Counted from the stretch's first letter, positions 1 to 7,392 are shown. The stretch is 16,519 nt of DNA from an uncultured Dialister sp. (GCA_934193095.1 CAKPUX010000045.1:1-16519), one strand, 5' to 3'. Notes: generated from the sequence alone by a model not told the origin. Numbers and translations are program-made.

Positions 1-650
1 AGGCTGTCTTTATCCTTCGGGTCTTTCATGACGCCGTCGATGTTGCTCATGAAGACGAGACATTCGGCGTTCAGCGCTGCGGCGATCTTGGTAGCGGCCG
101 TATCTGCATTGATGTTGTGCGGCTGCCCTTTGGCATCGACGCCGACGGAAGAGATGACGGGGATGAATCCGGCGGAGAGTGCGCTGTCGATCACCGTCGT
201 GTCGATATGATCGATCTCTCCCACGAGTCCGAGCTTCTCGTTCTTGGTATGGACCTGGATCATATTGCCGTCGATGCCGCAGAGGCCGATGGCTTTTCCG
301 CCTAGGGCGCTAAGGTAGGCGACGAGGCCTTTATTGACTTTGCCGGCAAGCACCATCTGCACGACGTCCATGGTATCTTTATCGGTGACACGAAGACCAT
401 TCTCAAAGTGCGACTCGATCTTCAAAGCGTCGAGCATGGCATTGATGTCCGGACCGCCGCCATGGACGAGGATGACATTCACGCCGATGAGATGGAGAAG
501 AAGGATGTCCTGCATGACGTTCTTCTTCAGAACGGGATCAGTCATGGCATTTCCGCCGTACTTGGCGACGACGTATTTACCGGTATATTCTTTGATGTAG
601 GGGACGGCCTGTGTCAGGATCTCCGCCCGAATGGCGTTGTCTGTAGTCAT
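1..650 (-). CDS. argB: Acetylglutamate kinase, N-terminal part (cut by window edge)
   Basis: ArgB phosphorylates N-acetylglutamate with ATP, the second step of the acetylated arginine pathway in the cytoplasm. The reading frame begins with ATG at 648-650 and runs off position 1 after about 216 residues; the family is usually about 290-300, so roughly the last quarter is missing. Visible family signatures are the N-terminal YGGNAM nucleotide-binding segment (about residues 31-36), the glycine-rich VHGGGPDI loop (about 61-68) that holds the phosphates, and the NINADTAA segment (about 184-191). An AAAGGAG ribosome site lies 7 bases before the ATG, which fixes the start. It follows argC on the same strand but is separated from it by about 650 bp of repeats, so either the message crosses the repeats or an unseen promoter lies within them. 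No clear promoter was found. Confidence 0.95.
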   Translation of the reverse strand, partial: MTTDNAIRAEILTQAVPYIKEYTGKYVVAKYGGNAMTDPVLKKNVMQDILLLHLIGVNVILVHGGGPDINAMLDALKIESHFENGLRVTDKDTMDVVQMVLAGKVNKGLVAYLSALGGKAIGLCGIDGNMIQVHTKNEKLGLVGEIDHIDTTVIDSALSAGFIPVISSVGVDAKGQPHNINADTAATKIAAALNAECLVFMSNIDGVMKDPKDKDS

Positions 651-680
651 ATGGGAATGCTCCTTTGGTAGGGGAAAATA

Positions 681-930
681 GGTTCAGGGTTCGGGGTTCG
701 GGGTTCGGGGTTAGCTCATGGGGCGGGTCGTCCTTTGATTGTGTGCGAAAGAGGTTCAGCGGGTTCTATGGGTTCAGGAGGTTCAACGGGGGTGGTGCGG
801 CGCATAAAAATATGGAAGCGCCGCGGAGTATAATTAGGGCGATGCCCGAAGGTGGTAGTTGGTCACCAGTCACTAGTCACCAGTCACTTCTAATCCCTAA
901 TCCCTAATCCCTAGTCACCAGTCACTAAAT
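681..930. repeat. Composite intergenic repeat, copy 1
   Basis: Order on the plus strand: heptads GGTTCAG/GGTTCGG (681-714), a TTAGCTCATGGGGCGG box, a degenerate 9-base-period array (about 751-789), the hairpin box GCGGCGC (797-803) / GCGCCGC (818-824) with a 14-base A/T-rich loop, a GCGATGCCCGAAGGTGG box (839-855), then heptads of the CAGTCAC/TAGTCAC and CTAATCC types. It lies in the argC-argB gap. Read on the minus strand, as these genes are, the hairpin loop carries the T-rich face. No gene is visible here. Confidence 0.85.
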
Positions 931-932
931 CC

Positions 933-1029
933 CCTGCTGCTCATCAGCTGACATCGAATGCCCGGAGGGTTAAGGGTTAAAGAGTTTGGGGACATCCGGT
1001 ACATTCGGTGCCAGCTGATGGACAGCAGG
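933..1029. repeat. 97-bp snap-back inverted repeat
   Basis: The left arm (933-965) begins CCTGCTG and contains CATCAGCTG and CGAATG. The right arm (996-1029) carries the same elements in reverse complement, with about six mismatches over 33 positions. The spacer of about 30 bp includes GGGTTAAGGGTTAAAG. The two arms could form a long imperfect stem in RNA or cruciform DNA. It occurs once in this window and is unlike the heptad arrays on either side, so it may be a small non-autonomous element or the remnant of one. Confidence 0.75.
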
Positions 1030-1085
1030 AGGGGCGAGTGAAATGAGAAACGAGAAATGTGGTAGCAGCTTCGCACGCAACCTTT

Positions 1086-1299
1086 GTCAGAGGACAGAAG
1101 TCAGAAGTCCGATGTCAGAAGTCCGATGTCAGATGTCAGATGTCAGATGTCTGAAGTCTAAAGTCTAAAGTCTAAAGTCTGAAGTCTGAAGTCTGATGTC
1201 TGATGTCTAATGTCTAATGTCTAATGTCTAATGTCTAATCCCTAATCCCTAGTCCCTAGTCCCTAGTCACCAGTCACCAGTCACCAGTCACCAGTCACC
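1086..1299. repeat. In-phase heptanucleotide array with drifting unit
   Basis: About 30 consecutive 7-base units keep strict phase from 1086 to 1299. The unit changes in steps: GTCAGAA/GTCCGAT, then GTCAGAT, GTCTGAA, GTCTAAA, GTCTGAT, GTCTAAT, CCCTAAT, CCCTAGT and finally CACCAGT, adjacent blocks differing by one to three bases. It ends a few bases after the 3' end of argC. There is no spacer/repeat alternation of the CRISPR kind and no open reading frame of note. Slipped-strand duplication with point mutation is the likeliest origin. Confidence 0.92.
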
Positions 1300-1304
1300 C
1301 GCAT

Positions 1305-2282
1305 TTAGTCCACCACGAGCCCTGTTTCCGGAGGGAGGCCCAGCATGATATTCATGCACTCGAGGGCAGCACCGGAGGCGCCTTTGCCGAGGTTATCAAA
1401 CAAGGATACGACTTGGATGCGGTCATCGTTGCCGGTGATATAGAGGGTCATAGAGTCTTTGCCCGCATTTTCATTGGCGGCGAGGAAGAGCGCATTGGTT
1501 TCCTCCGTCGAGAGCGGGGAGACTTTGATGAATTTCGAGTCCTTGTATTGCTTTTCAAAAATGGAGTGGAAGTCTTCCAGCGTGATGTCTCCGGGGAGAC
1601 CGCAGGGGAGCTGGAGGAATCCGGTGTGGAAACCGACGGTGACTTCCATGCCGGCGTAGTAGTCAGCGACGATGGGCGAGAAGAGCGGTGTCTCACAGAG
1701 CTTGCAGACTTTCATGATTTCCGGAAGATGCTTGTGCTTCTGGGAGAGGCCGTACTGGCGCGGAGAGGCGAGCGGAAGAGTCTTTTCCTCTTCGTATTCC
1801 TTGATCATTTTTTTGCCGCCGCCGCTGTAGCCGGTGAGGGATACGATGTGGAGCGGGTAATTGATCGGAAGGACGCCTGCGTGGACGAGCGGATACAGGA
1901 TAGAGATCGCGCCGCTGGCGTGGCAGCCGGGGACGGCGACCTTCTGTGCTTTGTTGATGGCCTTGTACTGCTCGGAAGAGAGTTCAGGGAAGCCGTAGAC
2001 CCAGTCTTCCTTGGTGCGGTGGGCCGTGGAGGTGTCAAGGATGCGAATGCCGGTGCCTTCGGTGGCTTTCACAATCTCGCGGGAGGCATCATCGGGGAGA
2101 CAAAGGAACATGAGATCTGCATTCTTGGCATATTCCACGATGGTGGGGATATCTTTTCTTTTTTCATCGGGGAGAGAGAGAAGCTCGATGTCGCTTCGGG
2201 AAATCAAACGATCGTGCAGTCTCAGGCCCGTGGTCCCCGATTCACCAACAATGAATACTTTCGGCAGTTTTTGCGTAGTCAT
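1305..2282 (-). CDS. argC: N-acetyl-gamma-glutamyl-phosphate reductase, type 2
   Basis: ArgC reduces N-acetylglutamyl-5-phosphate to the semialdehyde with NADPH, the third arginine step. The 325-residue protein has an N-terminal dinucleotide-binding turn GESGTTG (13-19), the catalytic cysteine in VPGCHASG (Cys120), and the downstream QKHKHLPEI segment expected for the substrate-binding histidine. PGCHASG rather than PGCYPT, together with the short length, points to the type 2 subfamily. The ATG at 2280-2282 has a GAGAGGAGG ribosome site about 8 bases upstream. Only 17 bp separate it from the argF stop, so the two are surely co-transcribed. Downstream, the gene runs straight into the heptad array with no obvious terminator. 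Confidence 0.94.
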   Translation of the reverse strand: MTTQKLPKVFIVGESGTTGLRLHDRLISRSDIELLSLPDEKRKDIPTIVEYAKNADLMFLCLPDDASREIVKATEGTGIRILDTSTAHRTKEDWVYGFPELSSEQYKAINKAQKVAVPGCHASGAISILYPLVHAGVLPINYPLHIVSLTGYSGGGKKMIKEYEEEKTLPLASPRQYGLSQKHKHLPEIMKVCKLCETPLFSPIVADYYAGMEVTVGFHTGFLQLPCGLPGDITLEDFHSIFEKQYKDSKFIKVSPLSTEETNALFLAANENAGKDSMTLYITGNDDRIQVVSLFDNLGKGASGAALECMNIMLGLPPETGLVVD

Positions 2283-2299
2283 AATGATTTCCTCCTCTC

Positions 2300-3313
2300 T
2301 TACTTTTCGATGGGATAGTCAGCAAAGGTAGCGACCATGACGGCTTTGATGGTGGGCAGGCGGTTCGCTGCTTCCTCAAAGGCGAGTGAGAATGGGGCTT
2401 CGAAAACGTCGTCGGTGACTTCGATGCCGTCCAAGCCGAAGCGCTCGTAGATGTCTTTTCCGACCTTGGTCTCTGTATTGTGGAAAGCAGGCAGGCAGTG
2501 GCAGAAGACGGTGTCCGGATTTCCTGTGTTCTTGATCATGTCCATAGTGATGCGGTATGGCATAAAGAGCTTGATGCGCTCGCCCCAAAGCTCATAGGGG
2601 TCGCCCATCGTGACCCATACACCGGTATAGATGACATCAAGGCCCTTGACGCCTTCTACCGGATCGTCGGTGAAGGTGAAGGTCGCGCCTGTCTTCTTCG
2701 CGATCTCCTTGCACTTGGCGGTGAAGTCATCCTCCGGGAAGAACTGGGCAGGTCCGATGATGCGGAAGTCCATGCCGGCAAGGGCGGCACCTGCCATCAG
2801 GGCGTGTGCCATGTTTGACTGGCCGTGTCCGACATAGGCATAGGAGATCTGGTTCAGCGGCTTTTTGAAGTGCTCCTTCAGGGTGAGGAAATTCGCCAGT
2901 GTCTGTGTCGGGTGGTCATAGTCGGTGAGGCCGTTCCAGACGGGGACACCGGCTTTTTCGGAGAGCTCTTCGACAGCGCTCTGGTCGAATCCGCGGAATT
3001 CGATGGCATCAAACATGGAGCCGAGCACGCGGGCGGTGTCGGCGATGGATTCTTTCTTGCCGATCTGGCTTCCGGTCGGGCCAAGGTAGGTGGTGTAGGC
3101 TCCCTGGTCACGGGCAGCGACTTCGAATGCGCAGCGTGTGCGGGTGGAGTCTTTCTCGAAAATAAGGGCAAAATTTTTGCCCTTTAATGTCTGGGCTTCT
3201 TTGCCTTCTTTTTTATCTTTTTTCAGCTGGGCTGCGAGGTCCAGATAGTAGGCGAATTGCTCGGGCGTATAGTCGAGCATCGTGAGGAAGGATTGATGTA
3301 AGACTGGATTCAT
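2300..3313 (-). CDS. argF: Ornithine carbamoyltransferase
   Basis: This enzyme joins carbamoyl phosphate to ornithine to give citrulline; it is usually a cytoplasmic trimer. The 337-residue sequence has the carbamoyl-phosphate loop STRTR (56-60), the HPTQ motif (134-137) and the ornithine-side HCLP motif (272-275), all intact, and full family length. The ATG at 3311-3313 is preceded by ATAGGAGATC as ribosome site. It is the first gene of the tight argF-argC pair. Biosynthetic rather than catabolic (arcB) use is inferred from its argC/argB neighbours and from the absence of arcA or arcC here. The about 300 bp upstream are repeats, so it may be read from the M20 promoter or from one hidden in the repeats. 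Confidence 0.95.
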   Translation of the reverse strand: MNPVLHQSFLTMLDYTPEQFAYYLDLAAQLKKDKKEGKEAQTLKGKNFALIFEKDSTRTRCAFEVAARDQGAYTTYLGPTGSQIGKKESIADTARVLGSMFDAIEFRGFDQSAVEELSEKAGVPVWNGLTDYDHPTQTLANFLTLKEHFKKPLNQISYAYVGHGQSNMAHALMAGAALAGMDFRIIGPAQFFPEDDFTAKCKEIAKKTGATFTFTDDPVEGVKGLDVIYTGVWVTMGDPYELWGERIKLFMPYRITMDMIKNTGNPDTVFCHCLPAFHNTETKVGKDIYERFGLDGIEVTDDVFEAPFSLAFEEAANRLPTIKAVMVATFADYPIEK

Positions 3314-3340
3314 GGTGGGATCTCCTATGGGGGGGTAATG

Positions 3341-3600
3341 GGTTCAGGGTTCAGGGTTCAGGGTTCAGGGTTCAGGGTTAGTCCGTGGGGCGTGCCGTCC
3401 CCTTGATTGGGGATGAAAGCTTTGCTCGCCAGTTAGGAGTGAGGAGTTAGGAGTGCTGGTGCGGCGCATAAAAATATGGAAGCACCGCAGAGTATAGATA
3501 GTGGCAATGCCCGAAAGTGGCATTTAGTCACCAGTCACCAGTCACTAGTCACTCGAGGCTCCTAATCCCTAGCTACTAATCCCTCATCCCTGCTTTCAAA
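3341..3600. repeat. Composite intergenic repeat, copy 2
   Basis: It fills the gap between the M20 gene and argF. On the plus strand it starts with five perfect GGTTCAG units (3341-3375) and a sixth that shifts to GGTTAGT. A GGGGCGTGCCGTCCCC box follows, then a short heptad array GAGTTAG/GAGTGAG (about 3431-3455) where copy 1 has its 9-base array. The hairpin box (3461-3488) has one arm weakened to GCACCGC. CAGTCAC/TAGTCAC heptads and the reverse complement of TTTGAAAGCAGGGAT (about 3587-3600) complete it. That last motif recurs near 14250 and 14467. Confidence 0.85.
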
Positions 3601-3620
3601 TTTTGCGTGGTTTATGTAAT

Positions 3621-4796
3621 TTACTTATTCAAAGCCTCGATCGCCGCTGCGGCTTCCATCGTGACGCCTAAGGGGAGGATCGATTCATCGATGGAAAAGC
3701 TTGCATTGTGAAGGGCCGGTGTGCCCGGTTTGCCGGTACCGAGCCACAGGAAGGCGCCGGGGAATTTTTCCAGATAGGAGGAGAAGTCTTCCGCGCACAT
3801 GGACGGGTACTGCGGCTGGGTCAGGTGCTCTTCACCGACGTAGGTCTTTCCGATCTCCTGCAGGAACTGGATCTTTTCCGGTGTATTGATGGTGGCACTG
3901 TGGCCGCGGACGTAGTTCAGCTCCGAGTGTGTGCCGAACATCACATCGAGTCCCTTCAGGATCTCACCGAGGCGCGCTTCCATCTTGTCGCGCAGCGCCG
4001 GTGTGTAGGTGCGGACGGTGCCTTCGAGGTAGGCATCTTCGACGCCTACATTGTAGCGTGTGCCTGCATTCATAAGGCCGATGGTGCAGACGACGTTTTC
4101 CATCGGGTTCATCTCTCGGGAGATCAGGGACTGCACGTCGATGATGAAGTGCGCGGCAGCGACCAGTGCGTCGGTGCCGTTGTGCGGTTGTGCCGCATGG
4201 GTGGATTTCCCTTTTACATGGACGTAGAAACGATCCGAAGCGGCCATGAGATTGCCCGGCTTCAAGCCGATGACGCCGACGGGGAGCTCCGGCCATACGT
4301 GAAGGCCATAGATCTCAGAGACATCATCGAGCTTGCCGCTTGCTGCGATGTGACGGCCGCCTCCGATCGCCGCCTCTTCTTCGGCTGGCTGGAAGACCAG
4401 CTTGACTGTCCCCTTGAGCTGGGACTTCATCTGGTTCAATACGGCGGCCGCTCCGAGGAGGATCGCCATGTGGCTGTCATGACCGCAGGCGTGCATCTTG
4501 CCTTCATTCTTCGAGGCGAAGGGAAGTCCCGTCTGCTCGGTGACGGGCAGCGCATCCATGTCTGCACGGAGAGCGACGGTCTTGCCGGGCTGGTCGCCTT
4601 TGATCGTGCCAAGTACGGCGGTGCCGAAGAAGCCTGTCTCGAATGGGATGCCGAGCTTCTTGAGCTCTTCCTGAATGTAGAGGGATGTTTCTTTTTCCTG
4701 TCCGGAAAGTTCTGGATAGGTATGGAAATGACGGCGCCATGTCACGACTTGTGGCGTAATTTTAGTGACTTGTTCTTTGATTTCTTTTTCAAACAT
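3621..4796 (-). CDS. M20 family (M20D-type) metallo-amidohydrolase
   Basis: A zinc/manganese-dependent cytoplasmic hydrolase of the N-acyl-amino-acid amidohydrolase/hippurate hydrolase group. Counting from the ATG at 4796 (391 residues), it shows RADMDALP (77-84), the metal-site ACGHD with Cys104 and His106, the EEE acid cluster at 139-141, His166 in LHVWPELPVG, the dimerisation-domain STHAAQPH (198-205), AEDFS (335-339) and the last ligand His363. AAAGGAG sits 7 bases before this ATG. An in-frame upstream ATG at 4844 would add 16 residues but has no ribosome site and overlaps a -10-like element. Position ahead of argF-argC-argB suggests a role with acylated amino acids, possibly acetylornithine, but M20D proteins are not the classical ArgE, so the substrate is unassigned. 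Confidence 0.88.
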   Translation of the reverse strand: MFEKEIKEQVTKITPQVVTWRRHFHTYPELSGQEKETSLYIQEELKKLGIPFETGFFGTAVLGTIKGDQPGKTVALRADMDALPVTEQTGLPFASKNEGKMHACGHDSHMAILLGAAAVLNQMKSQLKGTVKLVFQPAEEEAAIGGGRHIAASGKLDDVSEIYGLHVWPELPVGVIGLKPGNLMAASDRFYVHVKGKSTHAAQPHNGTDALVAAAHFIIDVQSLISREMNPMENVVCTIGLMNAGTRYNVGVEDAYLEGTVRTYTPALRDKMEARLGEILKGLDVMFGTHSELNYVRGHSATINTPEKIQFLQEIGKTYVGEEHLTQPQYPSMCAEDFSSYLEKFPGAFLWLGTGKPGTPALHNASFSIDESILPLGVTMEAAAAIEALNK

Positions 4797-4933
4797 GAGA
4801 GATTCTCCTTTATGGAAGCAAGCTGGTTTATGCACATTATACAATTCTATTCATTTTCGAGAAGTGGGAATTTCTTGTAAATGATTGGTAAAACTTGCCT
4901 TCTTCTTAAATAGCTTTGATTTGAATTGTGATA

Positions 4934-4962
4934 ATTATACAACTAAGAGAATAAACATGCAA
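4934..4962 (-). promoter_or_regulatory. Probable promoter of the M20 gene (arginine cluster)
   Basis: Read on the minus strand: TTGCAT (4957-4962), a 17-base spacer and TATAAT (4934-4939). A second perfect TATAAT lies nearer the gene at 4836-4841 but has only a poor -35. Both hexamers sit in the context TTGTATAAT. The A/T-rich stretch 4840-4990 contrasts with the GC-richer genes. Confidence 0.55.
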
Positions 4963-5015
4963 GAGATATTTAGAATATTTTTTGTAACTGTTCTAGGAGG
5001 TGGCTGGAGACTAGG

Positions 5016-5245
5016 TATCAGATATCAGATATCAGATATCAGATATCAGACAAGGCAAGCCTGTGGGGCGGGGCACCCTTTGATTATGTTTGAAAGCCTC
5101 GTTTGAATGAGAAATTAGAAATGAGAAATGGTGGTGCGGCGCATAAAATAATGAAGCGCCGCGGAGTATAAAATAATGGCGATGCCCTAGTCACTAATTC
5201 CAAGTCACTAGTCACTCGAGGTTTCTAATCCCTGACCACTCATCC
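5016..5245. repeat. Composite intergenic repeat, copy 3
   Basis: Five perfect TATCAGA heptads (5016-5050) take the place of the GGTTCAG array. A GGGGCGGGGCACCC box follows, then heptads GAATGAG/AAATTAG/AAATGAG (about 5104-5130), the hairpin box with perfect 7-bp arms (5136-5142 and 5156-5162), GGCGATGCCC and TAGTCACTA-type heptads. It lies in the divergent gap between the M20 gene (minus) and the helicase (plus), and its orientation agrees with minus-strand transcription. Confidence 0.83.
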
Positions 5246-5308
5246 CTAATCTCTGCTCTACTTTTATTTCTAATTTTTATATCAGCCTATTCCTACCCCT
5301 TTCGCCTA

Positions 5309-5317
5309 TGCTATAAT
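5309..5317 (+). promoter_or_regulatory. Extended -10 promoter for the helicase transcript
   Basis: TGCTATAAT gives a perfect -10 (5312-5317) with the TGn extension; no good -35 is seen. Transcription would start near 5324, giving a leader of about 215 nt before the helicase ATG. The same TGCTATAATA context occurs before the thioesterase gene at 10569. Confidence 0.6.
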
Positions 5318-5370
5318 AGAAGTGCTATGCAGGCACCAAGAGAACGGACAATCGAACGAAACAGTCATGG

Positions 5371-5399
5371 GAGAGACGCTTGCAGCGTTCTCTTTTTTT
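5371..5399 (+). terminator. Intrinsic terminator inside the helicase leader (putative attenuator)
   Basis: A 9-bp stem with one bulged base (5372-5380 with 5384-5393), a 3-base loop TGC and seven T residues (5393-5399). It lies about 50 nt after the predicted start of transcription and about 140 nt before the helicase ATG, so it should end part of the transcripts early. AAGAGAACG at 5338-5346 could pair with CGTTCTCTT of the right arm and thus compete with the terminator stem. A further hairpin GGGCG/CGCCC (5494-5508) lies closer to the ribosome site. Attenuation is inferred; the hairpin and T-run are seen directly. Confidence 0.6.
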
Positions 5400-5538
5400 A
5401 TGCCCGGCCAGATGCCGGAAGATGCGAAATGCATGAGGGAATGGATTTCCCCAGAGCCTGCTATATACATACATATAATATATACAGTCAAAAGGGCGAA
5501 GAACGCCCGGCGTACCCATGAGCGCACAAGGAGGAGCT

Positions 5539-7092
5539 ATGTACGACACATTCACAGAACTCGGCGTGAAGCCGGAAATTTTGAAAGCCGTAGAGGATAT
5601 GGGCTTTGAAGAGCCGACTCCCATCCAGAAAGCCGCTATCCCTACTGCACTTACCGGGAAGGACCTGATCGGGCAGGCGCAGACCGGTACCGGCAAGACG
5701 GCTGCTTTTGGCATTCCGATCCTGGAGCGGATCGACATTTCCGGGAAGGGACCGCAGGCCGTCGTCCTCTCGCCGACCCGTGAGCTTGCCATCCAGTCTG
5801 CGGAAGAGATCAACCATCTTGCCCAGTACCTGCCGATCCATGCACTGCCGATCTACGGCGGACAGGATATCGAGCGCCAGTTCAAAGCGCTCAGAAAGCA
5901 CCCGAATATCATCGTCGCGACCCCGGGCCGTCTGATGGACCACATGAAGCGCGGCACCATCGATCTGTCTCATGTGCAGGTCCTCGTGCTCGACGAAGGC
6001 GATGAAATGGTAGATATGGGATTCATCGATGACATCCGTACCATTCTGGCCGGCATTCCGGAAGAACGCCAGACCATGTTCTTCTCTGCGACCATGCCTG
6101 CACCGATCCGCGAGCTGGCGGAAACCTTCCTGAAGGAACCGGAGATCGTGAAGATCAAAGCAGCGACTGTCACCATCGATCTGATCGAGCAGGAATACAT
6201 CGAACTGCCCGACCGTCAGAAATTTGATGCGCTCTGCCGTCTGCTCGACATGCAGGATCCGGAGCTTGCTATCGTCTTCGTCCGCACGAAGCGCCGCTGC
6301 GATGAAGTAACCGAAGCCCTGAAGAAGAGAGGCTATATGGCCGAAGGACTTCACGGAGACCTTTCGCAGCAGAAACGAGACACCGTAGTCCGTCAGTTCA
6401 AGGAAAGCACCATCGATATCCTGGTAGCGACCGACGTCGCTGCCCGTGGTCTTGATATTTCCGGCGTCACCCACGTCTACAACTTCGACATGCCGCAGGA
6501 TCCGGAGATCTACGTCCACCGTGTAGGCCGTACCGGCCGCGCGGGACAGACGGGACTTGCGACGACCTTCGTCATTTCCAGAGAAATGGGTCAGCTTCGT
6601 GACATCGAGCGCGTCATCCGCCGCCGCATCAAAAGACGTGCCGTCCCGACTCTCTCTCAGGTCATCGAAGGAAATCAGAAGGCAGCCATCGAAAGTCTCT
6701 CGGATACCGCACAGGCAGGGGGGCTCGAAGACTATAGAGAAAGCGCCGAAGATCTTCTGAATGATGTCGACTCCCTCTCTCTCGTCGCTGCAGCGATCAA
6801 GCTCCTCACCAAGCAGCCGGACGTCACCCCGGTCAATATCACCGAAGAGCTCCCGAATTTCCGCAGAAGAAGAGGCAATGGCCCGCGCCGCCGCTTCGAT
6901 GGCGGAGACCGCCCGAGAAGACGCTTCCACGGGGAAGGCCGCGATGGGGCAGAGGGCCGTGATGGCCGCCGCTTCGATGGACGCCGCCGCCGTTTCGATA
7001 ATAACAAAAACGGACGCCGCGATAACCGCGGGAAGGATAATAAGGGCGCCCATGAATCGAATTTCAAGCCGTATTTCAGAGAAAGCAACTAA
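5539..7092 (+). CDS. DEAD-box ATP-dependent RNA helicase with basic C-terminal tail
   Basis: An ATP-driven RNA-unwinding protein of the CshA/DeaD type, expected to work in ribosome assembly, mRNA decay or cold adaptation. From the ATG at 5539 (517 residues) the motifs run in order: Q motif ending at Gln30, motif I AQTGTGKT (47-54), PTREL (79-83), TPGR (128-131), motif II read as DEGD (152-155), SAT (183-185), motif IV IVFVRTKR (245-252), ARGLD (302-306) and HRVGRTGR (327-334). The tail from about 441 is rich in Arg, Gly and Asp with RRFDG-like repeats, typical of RNA-binding extensions. An earlier ATG at 5518 is rejected because AAGGAGG lies just before 5539. The alanine of the name-giving motif is glycine here. 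It appears monocistronic. Confidence 0.95.
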   Translation: MYDTFTELGVKPEILKAVEDMGFEEPTPIQKAAIPTALTGKDLIGQAQTGTGKTAAFGIPILERIDISGKGPQAVVLSPTRELAIQSAEEINHLAQYLPIHALPIYGGQDIERQFKALRKHPNIIVATPGRLMDHMKRGTIDLSHVQVLVLDEGDEMVDMGFIDDIRTILAGIPEERQTMFFSATMPAPIRELAETFLKEPEIVKIKAATVTIDLIEQEYIELPDRQKFDALCRLLDMQDPELAIVFVRTKRRCDEVTEALKKRGYMAEGLHGDLSQQKRDTVVRQFKESTIDILVATDVAARGLDISGVTHVYNFDMPQDPEIYVHRVGRTGRAGQTGLATTFVISREMGQLRDIERVIRRRIKRRAVPTLSQVIEGNQKAAIESLSDTAQAGGLEDYRESAEDLLNDVDSLSLVAAAIKLLTKQPDVTPVNITEELPNFRRRRGNGPRRRFDGGDRPRRRFHGEGRDGAEGRDGRRFDGRRRRFDNNKNGRRDNRGKDNKGAHESNFKPYFRESN

Positions 7093-7104
7093 AGCATGAA
7101 TCAG

Positions 7105-7135
7105 AAAGCTCGCACTCTTTAGGGCGCGGGCTTTT
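7105..7135 (+). terminator. Weak terminator after the helicase gene
   Basis: A 9-bp stem containing one G-U pair (7105-7113 with 7126-7134), a 12-base loop and only four T residues. It begins 12 bases after the helicase stop codon. The short T-run makes it a modest terminator. Confidence 0.5.
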
Positions 7136-7138
7136 ATG

Positions 7139-7380
7139 TTGGGTTCAGGTTGGCGGGTTCAGGGTTCGGGGGGAGGTTCAACAGGTTCTATGGGTTCTGA
7201 AGGTTCAACGGGTTTCCCATCTTGTGTGGACAGCGTATTCTCATGCATCCAATTAAAAAATCTGCGGCGTTTTTTATTTTGCGCCGCACCATCCCCGTTG
7301 AACCTCTTGAACCCGCTGAACCTTTTGAACCCGTTATCCTCGGCTCCTGAACCCATCAACCTGAACCCATCAACCTTCCT
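7139..7380. repeat. Composite intergenic repeat, copy 4 (inverted arrangement)
   Basis: A 9-base-period array with GGTTC cores (7172-7212) is followed, after about 50 bp, by the hairpin box TGCGGCG (7263-7269) / CGCCGCA (7282-7288) and then a 9-base array with GAACC cores in the opposite sense (7294-7332). The two arrays are thus an inverted pair around the hairpin. A tandem 14-mer (2 x 7, GAACCCATCAACCT) lies at about 7349-7376. The hairpin orientation agrees with plus-strand transcription. Confidence 0.8.
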
Positions 7381-7392
7381 CCAAACTTTCTA

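Noticed and set aside
797..824. The GCGGCGC hairpin box as an ordinary intrinsic terminator
   Set aside because: No T-run follows the right arm on the transcribed strand; the T-rich stretch is in the loop. A role in RNA ends remains possible but not by the standard signal.
1086..1299. CRISPR array
   Set aside because: Units are 7 bases, contiguous, with no spacers, and no cas genes are present.
1413..2318. A 301-codon plus-strand frame opposite argC
   Set aside because: Shadow of argC; the real gene has the catalytic cysteine motif and a ribosome site.
3708..4880. A 390-codon open frame antisense to the M20 gene
   Set aside because: The M20 frame holds all metal ligands and a good ribosome site; the antisense product has no family features.
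4836..4962. ARG boxes for ArgR/AhrC upstream of the M20 gene
   Set aside because: A/T-rich TTGTATAAT stretches are suggestive, but no clear 18-bp palindrome close to the consensus was found.
5488..7053. A 521-codon open frame antisense to the helicase
   Set aside because: It mirrors the helicase gene, whose motifs are complete; the antisense product has no recognisable domain and arises from codon bias in GC-rich DNA.
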